Positions 7,788 to 16,973 of a stretch of 64,000 bases of DNA are shown here, one piece after another. Position 1 is the first letter of the stretch. Every line of letters begins with the position of its first letter. Position numbers and translations under genes: made by a program. This DNA comes from Campylobacterota bacterium (GTDB lineage: Bacteria; Campylobacterota; Campylobacteria; Campylobacterales; Arcobacteraceae), in NCBI GenBank assembly GCA_003643835.1, contig QMKX01000003.1, positions 1 to 64,000 on the forward strand, written 5' to 3'. Under the pieces are notes generated by a model. That model ran no database searches. It was not told where the DNA came from and worked only from the letters and a program-made list of their open reading frames with translations.

Positions 7788-9482
7788 ATGATACTCACAG
7801 GTTCGCAAATGGTTATAAAAGCTTTGGTTCTTGAGGGGGTTGAAGTAGTTTTTGGGTATCCCGGCGGGGCTATTATGAATGTATACGATGAGATATATAA
7901 ACAAACAGATTTCCAACATATATTAACAAAACATGAGCAAGGCGCAGTGCATGCTGCTGACGCATATGCTAGAAGTAGTGGCAAAACAGGAGTGGCTATC
8001 GTGACGTCTGGACCTGGATTTACCAATGCCGTCACAGGTTTGGCAACGGCATATACCGATAGTATTCCTATGGTAGTTATAAGCGGACAAGTGCCGACAT
8101 CAGTTATAGGTACAGATGCCTTTCAAGAGATAGATGCTGTGGGAATTAGCAGGTCTTGCACCAAGCACAATTTTTTAGTAAATAAAATAGAAGATCTAAA
8201 TAGAGTGCTAAAAATTGCTTTTCATATAGCGTCTACAGGGCGACCAGGTCCAGTGCTTATTGATTTGCCAAAAGATGTGTCTAACATGAAAGCAGAGTTT
8301 AATTATAAACAAGATTTTCCACTACCAACATATAAGCCTACTACAAAAGGCAACTTACGGCAAATAAAAAATGCTATGTCGCATATTTCAAAAGCAAAAC
8401 GACCTGTAGTATATATTGGTGGCGGAGCAGTTTTAAGCGATAGCTATATTGAAATACGAAAATTTGTTAAAAAAACAAATATACCAGTAGTAGAAACTCT
8501 CATGGCTCGAGGTATATTGAGCCACGATGATAAGCTTTTATTTGGTATGCTTGGTATGCACGGTGAATATGCTGCAAATATGGCTATGAGTGAAACAGAT
8601 ATGATAATATGTTTAGGAGCTAGGTTTGATGACAGAGTGACAGGTAGGCTTGATGTTTTTGCTAAAAAAGCACATATAGTTCATATAGATATAGACCCGG
8701 CAACAATAGGCAAAATAGTCAAACCAAATTATCCTATAGTTGGTGATTTGAATATTGTCATGAAGCAGATACTTGAAATAACAGATGAATACAAATTTAA
8801 TGACCACTCATCTTGGATAAAACAACTTCAAAATTATAAAGAAAAAGAGCCTATTCGATACATAGATAGTGAAAAAATTATAAAGCCGCAGTGGGTTATA
8901 GAACAAACAGGCAAGATGCTGGGTGATACAGCTATAATATCTACAGATGTGGGGCAACACCAAATGTGGACAGCGCAGTTTTATCCATTTGGGTATCCAA
9001 GGCAGTTTTTAACTAGTGGCGGGCTTGGCACTATGGGAGTAGGGCTTCCATATGCTATGGGAGCAAAAAGAGCAAATAAAGATAAAATTTCTATAAATTT
9101 TTCAGGTGATGGAAGCATCATGATGAATATACAAGAGCTACTGACATGCTTTCAATATGAGCTGCCAATTATTAATATCGTATTAAATAATAGAAGACTT
9201 GGTATGGTTAGGCAATGGCAGACATTTTTTTATGGAGAGCGATTTGCTGAAACTTTGCTTGATACACAGCCAGATTTTATTTTATTGGCGAAAAGTATGG
9301 GCGGAGTTGGCTATCAAGTGCATACAAAATCACAATTTGACATAGCTTTAAAAGATGCTATAGCTTCAAATAGGCCAGCTATCATAGATGTGATAGTAGA
9401 CAAAGACGAAAATGTCTTTCCTATGGTGCCAAACGGTCATGCACTAAATGATATGATGCTTTTAGAAGGGGATAAACGATGA
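7788..9482 (+). CDS. ilvB: Acetolactate synthase large subunit
   Basis: This enzyme condenses two pyruvates (or pyruvate and 2-oxobutyrate) using thiamine diphosphate, the first step of valine, leucine and isoleucine synthesis. The 564-residue protein has the usual three domains: FGYPGGAIMNVYDEIYK and the activating Glu in KHEQGAVHAADAYAR; a central FAD-binding domain (GGGAVLSDS, GARFDDRVTGR); and the ThDP motif GDGSIMMNIQEL ending NNRRLGMVRQWQ. The start follows AAAAGGAG. It overlaps ilvH by 4 bases (ATGA), so large and small subunits are made together. Two dyads upstream may control it. Confidence 0.97.
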   Translation: MILTGSQMVIKALVLEGVEVVFGYPGGAIMNVYDEIYKQTDFQHILTKHEQGAVHAADAYARSSGKTGVAIVTSGPGFTNAVTGLATAYTDSIPMVVISGQVPTSVIGTDAFQEIDAVGISRSCTKHNFLVNKIEDLNRVLKIAFHIASTGRPGPVLIDLPKDVSNMKAEFNYKQDFPLPTYKPTTKGNLRQIKNAMSHISKAKRPVVYIGGGAVLSDSYIEIRKFVKKTNIPVVETLMARGILSHDDKLLFGMLGMHGEYAANMAMSETDMIICLGARFDDRVTGRLDVFAKKAHIVHIDIDPATIGKIVKPNYPIVGDLNIVMKQILEITDEYKFNDHSSWIKQLQNYKEKEPIRYIDSEKIIKPQWVIEQTGKMLGDTAIISTDVGQHQMWTAQFYPFGYPRQFLTSGGLGTMGVGLPYAMGAKRANKDKISINFSGDGSIMMNIQELLTCFQYELPIINIVLNNRRLGMVRQWQTFFYGERFAETLLDTQPDFILLAKSMGGVGYQVHTKSQFDIALKDAIASNRPAIIDVIVDKDENVFPMVPNGHALNDMMLLEGDKR

Positions 9483-9976
9483 ATAATTTCAAAGATTTTT
9501 ACAATAGTGAAGATAAACGCGAGGTGTTATCAATAGTTGTAGTCAATAGAGATTCGGTGCTTAGTAGAATAGTAGATCTGTTTTCAGCAAGAGGATACAA
9601 TATAGATAGTCTAACAGTAGCACCTATAGCCAACAGCGAGTTTTCAAGAGTTACAATAGTCACAAATGGCAAGGCAAGAACTATAGACCAGATAGTTAAA
9701 CAACTAAATAAATTAGTGCCGGTAAAGACAGTAACAGAACACAAAAATGCAATAGAAAAGGACACTGTGCTTATCAAGATACCACTCGATAAAAATTTGA
9801 GTGATATAGATGTGCTTTCTCGTGCTTATCATGGAAGCATTTTACATGCAACCGACAACGCAGTCGTAGTCAGTGCTACAGATGAACCTCATAGGATTAT
9901 GAGTTTTATCAAAGTAATGCAACAATACAATCCTCTTGAGGTTGTTAGAAGTGGCGTGGTGGCTATTGAGCGATGA
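9479..9976 (+). CDS. ilvH: Acetolactate synthase small (regulatory) subunit
   Basis: The 165-residue protein carries an N-terminal ACT domain (LSIVVVNRDSVLSRIVDLFSARGYNIDSL, about residues 18-90) and the C-terminal ALS_ss domain ending with VVRSGVVAIER. It binds the IlvB catalytic subunit, stimulates it and gives valine feedback. Length is standard. ATGA overlap with ilvB on one side and with gltX on the other shows one transcript with coupled translation. Confidence 0.96.
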   Translation: MNNFKDFYNSEDKREVLSIVVVNRDSVLSRIVDLFSARGYNIDSLTVAPIANSEFSRVTIVTNGKARTIDQIVKQLNKLVPVKTVTEHKNAIEKDTVLIKIPLDKNLSDIDVLSRAYHGSILHATDNAVVVSATDEPHRIMSFIKVMQQYNPLEVVRSGVVAIER

Positions 9977-11382
9977 TGACCAGATTTGCTCCAAGCCCTA
10001 CTGGATATTTACATATAGGAGGTCTTAGAACCGCTTTATATAACTACCTATGGGCTAAAAAAAATAAAGGGAAGTTTAAATTAAGAATCGAAGACACAGA
10101 TAAAAAAAGGCACAACAAAGATGCGGCAAAAACAATATTTGAAGTATTTGAATGGGTAGGTATGGAACAAGATGGCGACATAGAGTTTCAAAGCAAAAGA
10201 GGTAAAATATATCAAAAATGTATCAACCAACTTCTCAGTGAAGGTAAAGCATACAGGTGCTACAAAACAAAAGATGAGTTAGCCCACGATAGAGAACAAG
10301 CAAAAACAAACAAACAAACATTTAGATACGATGAGACATGGCGACCAGAATATGGAAAAACCCTGCCAGATATTCCCCAAGATATAAAGCCTGCCATTCG
10401 TATAAAAACAAAAAAATTAGGAGAAATAATACTCAAAGATGGAGTGAAAGGAGATATAGTTTTTCAAGCACAAGAGATAGATGATTTTATAATAGCAAGG
10501 GACAGCGGTGAGCCAACATATAATTTTGTCGCAGCAATTGATGATGCTACGATGGGTATAAGTGATATCTTGCGAGGAGATGACCATATTAGCAATACAC
10601 CTAAACAACTCGCAGTATACGAGGCTATGGGCTTTGATAAACCGATATTTTTTCATATCCCGATGATAAACAATAAAAATGGCAAAAAACTATCTAAAAG
10701 AGATGGCGCAACCGATGTGATGGATTATAAAAAACAAGGATACCTACCTGAAGCGTTATTAAATTTTTTAGTTCGTTTAGGTTGGTCAAATGGTGACCAG
10801 GAGATATTTAGTTTAGATGAGATGATAAAACTATTTGACCCAAAAAATATAAACAGTTCAAGCTCATCATATAACGAAGAGAAACTATTGTGGTTGAACT
10901 CTTTTTATATTAAACAAAGTAATACAAAAAGATTATTAGAAGAGCTGAAAAATTTTGGCACCGATATATACGATTTTGAGAAAAAAGATGAGATTATCAA
11001 CTTGTGCAAACAAAGAGCAAATACAATATTGCAACTACAACAACTGGTCGAAGATATATTAAATACTCCAAATAACTACGACACAAAAGGAGTAAAAAAG
11101 TTTATCAATAATAATACGATTGATATGTTGTATAGTTTTATGCAATTGTTAAAAAAACACAAAAAAAACTTAAATTTTCCGCAGGAAATTGAAGGCGTTT
11201 GTGTGCCATTTATAAAAGAAAATAACCTAAAAATGCCTTTGTTTTTTCAACCAATTAGATTGTGCTTGACTGGTAAAACTACTGCACCATCTGTATATGA
11301 TATAATATGGATTATAGGTATAGATGAAGTTATAAAAAGAATGAAGTTGGCGATAAGTTTAAATTTTGGGAGTAAAATATGA
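9973..11382 (+). CDS. gltX: Glutamyl-tRNA synthetase
   Basis: GltX charges tRNA-Glu with glutamate. Class I synthetase signatures are seen: FAPSPTGYLHIGG at the N-terminus and the KLSKR loop near residue 240. The protein is 469 residues, as usual for bacterial GluRS. Two adjacent ATG codons (9973 and 9976) could serve as start; both overlap the ilvH stop. Many Campylobacterota carry two GltX paralogues with different tRNA specificity, and I cannot tell from one copy which this is. Co-transcription with ilvBH is unusual in function but is clear from the overlaps. Confidence 0.95.
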   Translation: MMTRFAPSPTGYLHIGGLRTALYNYLWAKKNKGKFKLRIEDTDKKRHNKDAAKTIFEVFEWVGMEQDGDIEFQSKRGKIYQKCINQLLSEGKAYRCYKTKDELAHDREQAKTNKQTFRYDETWRPEYGKTLPDIPQDIKPAIRIKTKKLGEIILKDGVKGDIVFQAQEIDDFIIARDSGEPTYNFVAAIDDATMGISDILRGDDHISNTPKQLAVYEAMGFDKPIFFHIPMINNKNGKKLSKRDGATDVMDYKKQGYLPEALLNFLVRLGWSNGDQEIFSLDEMIKLFDPKNINSSSSSYNEEKLLWLNSFYIKQSNTKRLLEELKNFGTDIYDFEKKDEIINLCKQRANTILQLQQLVEDILNTPNNYDTKGVKKFINNNTIDMLYSFMQLLKKHKKNLNFPQEIEGVCVPFIKENNLKMPLFFQPIRLCLTGKTTAPSVYDIIWIIGIDEVIKRMKLAISLNFGSKI

Positions 11383-11807
11383 GCTGCGAGATAAATAATA
11401 TATACACAAACGATGATGAACTGATTGACATCTTAATATCTACAAAATCTATAGCCATCATAGGTTGTAGTCCAAATGAAAATAAAGATAGCCACAAAGT
11501 AGCAAAATATCTGTTAGAAGCTGGCTATACAATATATCCAGTATATCCAAAAGAAGATATTATTTTAGGACAAAAAGTGTATAGAAGTTTAGATAAAATT
11601 CCTCATAAGGTGGATATGGTAGATATATTCAGAAAAGCAAAAATCATAGAAAATATTGTAGATGTTTGTATAAGTAAAGGTGATATTGATACGATATGGT
11701 CTCAATTGGGTTTAGTAAATAATCAAGCTATGGAAAAAGCAAGAAAACACAACATAAAAACAATTCAAAACTTATGCACAAAACTTGAGCACAAAAGGTT
11801 GATATGA
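11379..11807 (+). CDS. CoA-binding domain protein (YccU family)
   Basis: The 142-residue protein matches the CoA_binding_2 Rossmann fold: IAIIGCSPNENKDSHKVAKY, then YLLEAGYTIYPVYP, and an ending of the type NLCTKLEHKRL that is typical of the YccU family. Members bind coenzyme A; their cellular role is not established. It overlaps gltX by 4 bases and the next membrane-protein gene by 4 bases. Confidence 0.85.
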   Translation: MSCEINNIYTNDDELIDILISTKSIAIIGCSPNENKDSHKVAKYLLEAGYTIYPVYPKEDIILGQKVYRSLDKIPHKVDMVDIFRKAKIIENIVDVCISKGDIDTIWSQLGLVNNQAMEKARKHNIKTIQNLCTKLEHKRLI

Positions 11808-12223
11808 TATATGTAGTTATTCATTTGATACACATTTTTTCTGTATTTATATATGCAGGCTTTTTAATCACGGACAATTTAATACTGATGAAAATGCAAA
11901 AAAATTTGTCGCAAGCAAGATATATTGAAGTTCGTTCATATTTTCAAGGTTATACAAGAGCTTTGGTTCCAAAAGCTTTAGTTGTAGCCGTAGTTAGTGG
12001 CGCTTATCTTTTTTATGTAAATTTTGGTATAGTTATTGATGATAATTTATCAAACTTTCAGATAATGCTTTTAATCAAAGCATTTTTGGGTTCTTGGCTT
12101 GGTTTGAGGGGTGTGTTGCAGGTATTTTTTGGTATTCAGCCAATACTATTCAAGTCGCACATATTGCCATTTGTATTTATAATATTGATTATATTTTTAT
12201 CTCAATTTATGGCTGTGATATAA
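11804..12223 (+). CDS. Integral membrane protein of unknown function, four predicted helices
   Basis: The 139-residue protein shows hydrophobic segments at about 2-22, 50-72, 86-106 and 116-137. Two histidines, 7 and 10, sit in the first helix (HLIHIF), a pattern that in other small membrane proteins can hold haem or copper, but nothing here proves it. A conserved-looking KAFLGSWLGLRG lies before the third helix end. I do not recognise the family with certainty; it recalls small membrane proteins found widely in Campylobacterota. It overlaps the CoA-binding gene by 4 bases and is followed by a 43-bp gap. Confidence 0.65.
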   Translation: MIYVVIHLIHIFSVFIYAGFLITDNLILMKMQKNLSQARYIEVRSYFQGYTRALVPKALVVAVVSGAYLFYVNFGIVIDDNLSNFQIMLLIKAFLGSWLGLRGVLQVFFGIQPILFKSHILPFVFIILIIFLSQFMAVI

Positions 12224-12266
12224 AATAGTTTTGATACTAAATAAAAAATTACTAAAAATAAACTAA

Positions 12267-12833
12267 ATGAGATGCACATCTTGTGGCAAATTTAGCCTAT
12301 ATATACTCTGCAAACTTTGTAAAATAAAACTACTGCGTCCAACTGTAACAAAAAGATTAATAGATGGTAATTTTGCAGTTTATAGTTTTTATAACTATGA
12401 AGAGATTAAAAATTTAGTGGATTCTAAGTATTATTTTCATGGCGATAGAGTTTACAAAGAGTTATCAAAAATATCGTTCGCACAATTTAATCCAAAGTTT
12501 GACACCAAAATATCTGCTATACCAATAGATGACCACACAAGACATGGATTTTCGCAAACAGCAATACTATCAAAGTATTTTCAGCAACCAAACATAAAGG
12601 CAATATATGGAAGCTTGAGGGCTACAAAATATGTCAAATATGCTGGAAAAGATTTACTTTATAGACAAAAACACAAACGAAACTTTGAGTATAGTGGCGA
12701 AAGTTGCTTGAAAGTTGTATTGATAGATGATATCATCACCACTGGTTTAACTATACTTGAAGCAAAAAGCTGTTTAGAAGCACACAACTGTGAAATTCTT
12801 TTTGCCTTGACTTTAAGCGATGCAAAAGTTTAG
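12267..12833 (+). CDS. ComF-type phosphoribosyltransferase
   Basis: The 188-residue protein has an N-terminal zinc-finger-like set of cysteines (CTSCG and CKLCK within the first 20 residues) and a C-terminal PRPP-binding motif VVLIDDIITTGLTI, with the RHGFSQT segment before it. This is the ComF/GntX arrangement. Family members are linked to DNA uptake or DNA metabolism, yet the substrate is unknown. No other competence gene is nearby. The start ATG 12267 has no strong ribosome site. Confidence 0.82.
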   Translation: MRCTSCGKFSLYILCKLCKIKLLRPTVTKRLIDGNFAVYSFYNYEEIKNLVDSKYYFHGDRVYKELSKISFAQFNPKFDTKISAIPIDDHTRHGFSQTAILSKYFQQPNIKAIYGSLRATKYVKYAGKDLLYRQKHKRNFEYSGESCLKVVLIDDIITTGLTILEAKSCLEAHNCEILFALTLSDAKV

Positions 12834-12854
12834 AAATTTATAGTATAATCTCTT

Positions 12855-14123
12855 ATGAAGTATTTTGAACTTATAAATCTGTGTGCTTATATTCAGAAAT
12901 TTAAGCAGCTTAATCATATCAAAAGAGTAGAAAGAAAATTGTTTAAGATTGAGTTTGAAAATGAAAATATATTTTATTTTGATATGACAGGCGGTCAAAG
13001 TGAAGTATTTAAAAAGCCAAAAGCCAAATACGAATCTAAAAATTTCCTCTCGCCATTTGATATCATGCTGACAAAACATATCAACAAAACGAATATAGAA
13101 AATATATCTATAATAAACCAAGATAAAATTCTAAGATTTTGTTTGATAAAAAAATCAAGCTACAAATACAATAAAACATATTTACAATTTGAATTTACAG
13201 GCAAGCTAACAAATGTAATAATACTAAATCATAACTATAAGGTAATAGAAGCCTTGAAACACATAAATCAGGATGTATCTGTAAGAGTAGTTAAAATTGG
13301 TATAACTCTTGAAAATCCACCAAAGCCACCTTTTGTGCCCAAACAACAAGAGATAAAAAATATGGAGTTATATTTATACGAAAAACATGAAAAAAGATAT
13401 ACTAATAAACTTATAGATATAAAACAACAAAAGCTAAATACAATCATAAAACAGCAAAAAAAACTGCAAAATATATACGATGAATTTGAAGATTTGAAAC
13501 AGCTTGAAACACAATTGAAAAATAGTTCCTGTCAAGCACAAAAGATAATCCAGACAATGTATCAAAAAAAAGGTTATGAAAAAAGCAAAGCCTCTAATCA
13601 GTCAAATGACTTATTTAAAAAAGCTAAAAAAATCAAACAAAAAATAAAAAACCAACATATAGAACAATCAAGCATAAAAGAGAAATTGGAGTTTTTAGAT
13701 AAAGCCATACAAACTATAAACATCACAAACTCTATAGATGAATTAGAGTTTTATTTTGCAAAACAGACAAGCAAGCAAAACAAAACAAAACAAAAAATAC
13801 AATACAAACAGTTTGTATATGGCGAATATATTATAAAATTGGGCAGAAACGAAAACGAAAATAGTTATTTGCTTAAAAATAGCAAAAGCAGTGATATATG
13901 GTTTCATCTAAAAGATAGACCATCCTCTCATCTTATACTCAAAACAAAGAAAACACAACTTCCAGATGAAATCATAGAAAAATGTGCCACAATAGTAGCT
14001 AAATTTTCTACAAGTTTTTCGGGTGATTATTTGGTAGATTGGACAAAAAGAGCAAATGTCAAAGTAGTATCAAAAGCAAATGTAACTTATCGTGATTATA
14101 AGACAATAAAAGTCATAATTTAA
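12855..14123 (+). CDS. NFACT (RqcH-like) ribosome quality-control protein
   Basis: NFACT proteins bind stalled large ribosomal subunits; the bacterial RqcH adds C-terminal alanine tails to the trapped peptide. The 422-residue product has an N-terminal NFACT-N segment (RKLFKIEFENENIFYFDMTG), a lysine-rich coiled coil around residues 180-310, and the C-terminal NFACT-R domain (SSDIWFHLKDRPSSHLIL, later VDWTKRANVKVV). It is shorter than the 560-570 residues of Bacillus RqcH, as in other Campylobacterota. Older annotations call it fibronectin-binding protein. The exact tailing activity is inference. Confidence 0.82.
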   Translation: MKYFELINLCAYIQKFKQLNHIKRVERKLFKIEFENENIFYFDMTGGQSEVFKKPKAKYESKNFLSPFDIMLTKHINKTNIENISIINQDKILRFCLIKKSSYKYNKTYLQFEFTGKLTNVIILNHNYKVIEALKHINQDVSVRVVKIGITLENPPKPPFVPKQQEIKNMELYLYEKHEKRYTNKLIDIKQQKLNTIIKQQKKLQNIYDEFEDLKQLETQLKNSSCQAQKIIQTMYQKKGYEKSKASNQSNDLFKKAKKIKQKIKNQHIEQSSIKEKLEFLDKAIQTINITNSIDELEFYFAKQTSKQNKTKQKIQYKQFVYGEYIIKLGRNENENSYLLKNSKSSDIWFHLKDRPSSHLILKTKKTQLPDEIIEKCATIVAKFSTSFSGDYLVDWTKRANVKVVSKANVTYRDYKTIKVII

Positions 14124-14206
14124 GGAAACTTTAAGTTTAAAAACAATAAAAACACTTTAAAATAGACTTTTTATACTTTTTATAGCTTAAATTAAGATTA
14201 AATTGA

Positions 14207-14212
14207 TACAAT
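14207..14212 (+). promoter_or_regulatory. Putative -10 box upstream of ffh
   Basis: TACAAT, preceded by TTGA as in an extended -10, lies 28 bases before the ffh GTG and upstream of AAAAGGAC. The rest of the 117-bp gap is AT-rich with a weak AAACTT/AAGTTT dyad. No -35 was recognised. Confidence 0.35.
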
Positions 14213-14240
14213 ACAAGAAATTATTTAAAAGGACAAAATA

Positions 14241-15581
14241 GTGTTTGAACAAATCGCAGAAAACTTAAAAAATATTTCAAATAAAATACGCTTTAAAGAT
14301 GATTTTACAGCTTTAGATAAAGCTTCTGCGTCTCTCAAAAAAACTATGCTAAAATCTGACTTGCACTACAAAACTACTAAAGAGTTAATCCAATCGGTAA
14401 ATACAACCACAAAGAAATTAGGCATAGGACAAAATAATTTTATAAACGCACTACAAAAAGAACTTCTAAATATGCTCACCAGTAAAGGTAATCAAGGTTT
14501 TGTATATGCTAAAACACCCCTTACTACTATACTTATGACGGGTCTTCAAGGCGGGGGAAAAACTACAACTACTGCAAAGCTTGGTTTGTATCTAAAAAAC
14601 AAAAACAAAAAAATCTTAATATCCGCTTGCGACACTCAAAGATTGGCAGCAATAGAACAGCTTAAACAACTTTGTGAGAAAATAGAGGTTGATTTGTATT
14701 ATGATGACAATGAGAAAAATCCAGCAATTATAGCAAAAAAAGCAAAACAAAAAGCTATAGACGAGTTATACGATGTGCTGCTTGTAGACACAGCAGGACG
14801 ACTTGCTATAGATGACAAACTTATGAAGGAGCTCAAAAATATCAAAAAAGCTATTGATCCAGATGAGACATTTTATGTAGCAGATTTGCTTACAGGTCAC
14901 GATGCGACAAGAACGGCTATTGGCTTTGATGATACAATTGGTTTAGAAGGTGTGGTGCTCACTAAGTTTGATGGTGATGCAAAAGGTGGGGTGGCATTGA
15001 GTATAGCGCATCAAGTTGGTATTCCACTTAGATTTGTAGGCACCGGTGAAAATATGCCAGATATAGAACCATTTGTGCCGCAGCGGATAGTTTCAAGACT
15101 TATGGGACAAGGTGATATTGAGGGCCTTGTAGAAAAAACCTCAACATTGATAGATGAGAAAAAATTTAAACACATAAAGACAAAAATAAAAAAAGGCGAA
15201 TTTAATTTTGATGATTTCTTAAGCCAAATGAATATGCTCAAAAAAATGGGTTCTATGAAATCTATGCTTGGTATGATACCAGGTATGGGACAAATGGCTT
15301 CAAAATTAGGCAGTATGGATATAGAAAACTCAGACCAAATGAAAAATATAAAAGCTCTAATATCATCTATGACTAAAAAAGAGAGACAGATGCCATCGAT
15401 ACTAAATCAAAGTAGAAAAAACAGGATATCTCAAGGAGCAGGACTAAATATTCAACAAACAAATAGAATACTCAAGCAGTTTAAAAATGCTTCAAAAATG
15501 GCAAAAAAACTTTCTGGCAAAAATGGCAAAACTATGAAAGATATGATAAATAGCATGGAAGGCAAGCAAATACCAAAATAA
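14241..15581 (+). CDS. ffh: Signal recognition particle protein Ffh
   Basis: Ffh binds 4.5S RNA and signal sequences and, with FtsY, brings membrane proteins to the translocon. The 446-residue protein starts at GTG 14241. It has an N domain, the G domain with P-loop GLQGGGKTTTTAKL (a Gly where Ser is more usual), DTAGRL, TKFDGDAKGG, and a methionine-rich M domain (MNMLKKMGSMKSMLGMIPGMG). It opens the ribosomal-type group ffh-rpsP-KH-rimM. Its partner ftsY is 2.5 kb downstream. Confidence 0.97.
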   Translation: MFEQIAENLKNISNKIRFKDDFTALDKASASLKKTMLKSDLHYKTTKELIQSVNTTTKKLGIGQNNFINALQKELLNMLTSKGNQGFVYAKTPLTTILMTGLQGGGKTTTTAKLGLYLKNKNKKILISACDTQRLAAIEQLKQLCEKIEVDLYYDDNEKNPAIIAKKAKQKAIDELYDVLLVDTAGRLAIDDKLMKELKNIKKAIDPDETFYVADLLTGHDATRTAIGFDDTIGLEGVVLTKFDGDAKGGVALSIAHQVGIPLRFVGTGENMPDIEPFVPQRIVSRLMGQGDIEGLVEKTSTLIDEKKFKHIKTKIKKGEFNFDDFLSQMNMLKKMGSMKSMLGMIPGMGQMASKLGSMDIENSDQMKNIKALISSMTKKERQMPSILNQSRKNRISQGAGLNIQQTNRILKQFKNASKMAKKLSGKNGKTMKDMINSMEGKQIPK

Positions 15582-15647
15582 TAAGCGCTAAGTGTTATGC
15601 AAATGTTTAGCACTTATTATAAAGGAAAATTTTTAAAAAGGAAAAAT

Positions 15648-15875
15648 ATGACAACCATAAGATTGACAAGAATGGGGCGAAAAAAGAAACCATTTTACAG
15701 GATAGTAGTAACAGATAGTAGAAAAAGAAGAGATTCAGGCTGGATAGAATCGCTTGGGTATTATAATCCAATATCCGAACCAAAAGAGCTTAATATAGAT
15801 GATGATAGATTTGATTATTGGGTAGGTGTGGGTGCTAAAATGAGTAGCCGCGTGAAAAAAATTACAGGCAGATAA
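15648..15875 (+). CDS. rpsP: 30S ribosomal protein S16
   Basis: The start is ATG 15648 after AAAAGGAAAAAT; the open frame extends upstream but relatives begin with [20 protein letters not shown]. The 75-residue protein also contains [16 protein letters not shown]-like segments, standard for S16, which binds 16S rRNA in the body of the 30S subunit. The next gene begins four bases after its stop. Confidence 0.97.
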   Translation: MTTIRLTRMGRKKKPFYRIVVTDSRKRRDSGWIESLGYYNPISEPKELNIDDDRFDYWVGVGAKMSSRVKKITGR

Positions 15876-15879
15876 GTTG

Positions 15880-16119
15880 ATGGCAAAAGAGTTTGTAGAG
15901 AATTATTTGACACTATTGTTAGAGCAAGGTGTTAAATTTAAAGTTCTAATAGAAGATGTGAGTGAAAGTTTTGCTTACCTTACAATATATGTACAACCTG
16001 AATACATAGGAGTAGTCGTAGGGAAACGAAGTATGCTCAAAAATGCACTAAAAACAGTGATAAACGGGTGCAAAGTAAAAAAGCAAAAAGTTTATAAAAT
16101 AAATGTCAAAGAGAGTTAA
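15880..16119 (+). CDS. KH-domain RNA-binding protein (KhpA-like)
   Basis: The 79-residue protein sits between rpsP and rimM, the normal place of the small KH protein KhpA, which binds RNA in the cytoplasm. The core runs YIGVVVGKRSMLKNALKTVI. The RNA-gripping GxxG loop of the family reads GKRS here, with Ser in the last position, so RNA contacts may differ. ATG 15880 is used; a TTG three bases earlier is also possible. Confidence 0.8.
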   Translation: MAKEFVENYLTLLLEQGVKFKVLIEDVSESFAYLTIYVQPEYIGVVVGKRSMLKNALKTVINGCKVKKQKVYKINVKES

Positions 16120-16122
16120 TAT

Positions 16123-16638
16123 ATGATACAAGTAGCTGTCATTGGCAAAACTATTGGCCTAAAAGGGCAACTAAAATTGCACCATAAAACAGATTTTGAT
16201 AAACAGTTTGAGAAAGATAAAATAGTTTATATTAAACAAAATAAAAGTTTGCGAATAGAATCTTATAGCGAAAAAACAAAAACCATAAAGTTTTATGATT
16301 TTGATACAATAGACAAGGCAAAAACACTTACAAATAGTAGTCTTTGGACAACCGAGCAAGACACGAGGGACACTTGTAAGCTTTCGGCGGGTCAGTATTT
16401 TTGGTTTGATATCATAAACTGTGATATATTTCAAGAGAATGAGCTTTTGGGTAAAGTTATAGATATACAAAGGTTTGCCGATATTGATTATTTGCTTATC
16501 AAAACAGATAAAAACTTGACAGATAAAAATTTTTCAAAAACTTTTTTGTTGCCATATGACAAAGATTTGTTGTCTTGTGATATTGACAATAATAAAATAA
16601 TAACAATAAATGCGAAGCAGTTATTGCAAAATAGTTAG
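16123..16638 (+). CDS. rimM: 16S rRNA processing / 30S maturation protein RimM
   Basis: RimM helps assemble the 30S head around S19. The 171-residue product opens with VAVIGKTIGLKGQLKLHHKTDF (RimM N domain, compared by its GxxGLKG motif) and has the PRC-barrel-like half with YFWFDIINCDIF and LLPYDKDLL. Position after rpsP and the KH gene supports the call. In most bacteria trmD and rplS follow; here rsfS follows instead after 17 bases. Confidence 0.92.
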   Translation: MIQVAVIGKTIGLKGQLKLHHKTDFDKQFEKDKIVYIKQNKSLRIESYSEKTKTIKFYDFDTIDKAKTLTNSSLWTTEQDTRDTCKLSAGQYFWFDIINCDIFQENELLGKVIDIQRFADIDYLLIKTDKNLTDKNFSKTFLLPYDKDLLSCDIDNNKIITINAKQLLQNS

Positions 16639-16655
16639 GAGAGCAGACGAGCAAT

Positions 16656-16973
16656 ATGATAGATATCATCAAAAATATACTAAATGAAAAAAAAGCTTTA
16701 GATATAGCCTTTTTTGATTTGTTAAAAAAGAACTATATTGTTGATGTAGTAGTTTTGTGCACAAGTTTAAACGAAAAGCATGCTTTGTCTTTAGTAGATA
16801 GTCTAAAAAAAGGTATAAAACAATACGATGAAGAGCTTTTGAGGATTGACGATGGTGATGGTTGGATAGCCATCGATATGGGTGATAAGCTAATACACAT
16901 AATGACAAAAGAGTTTAGACAAAAATATGATATGGACCAATTCTTAAAAGATTTTGGCAATAAGGAGAAATGA
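16656..16973 (+). CDS. rsfS: Ribosomal silencing factor RsfS
   Basis: RsfS binds L14 on the 50S subunit and blocks subunit joining in starvation. The 105-residue protein has the family pattern: DIAFFDLLKKNYIVDVVVLCT at residues 16-36 and the signature DGWIAIDMGDKLIHIMTKEFRQKYDMD toward the end, cited here only by its core WIAIDMGD. It overlaps the first TlpA gene by one base or a few, depending on the start chosen there. Confidence 0.93.
   Translation: MIDIIKNILNEKKALDIAFFDLLKKNYIVDVVVLCTSLNEKHALSLVDSLKKGIKQYDEELLRIDDGDGWIAIDMGDKLIHIMTKEFRQKYDMDQFLKDFGNKEK

Noticed and set aside
14124-14240. AAACTT/AAGTTT dyad as a terminator after the NFACT gene
   Set aside because: The stem is only A/T-rich and six bases long with no T-run; too weak to call.
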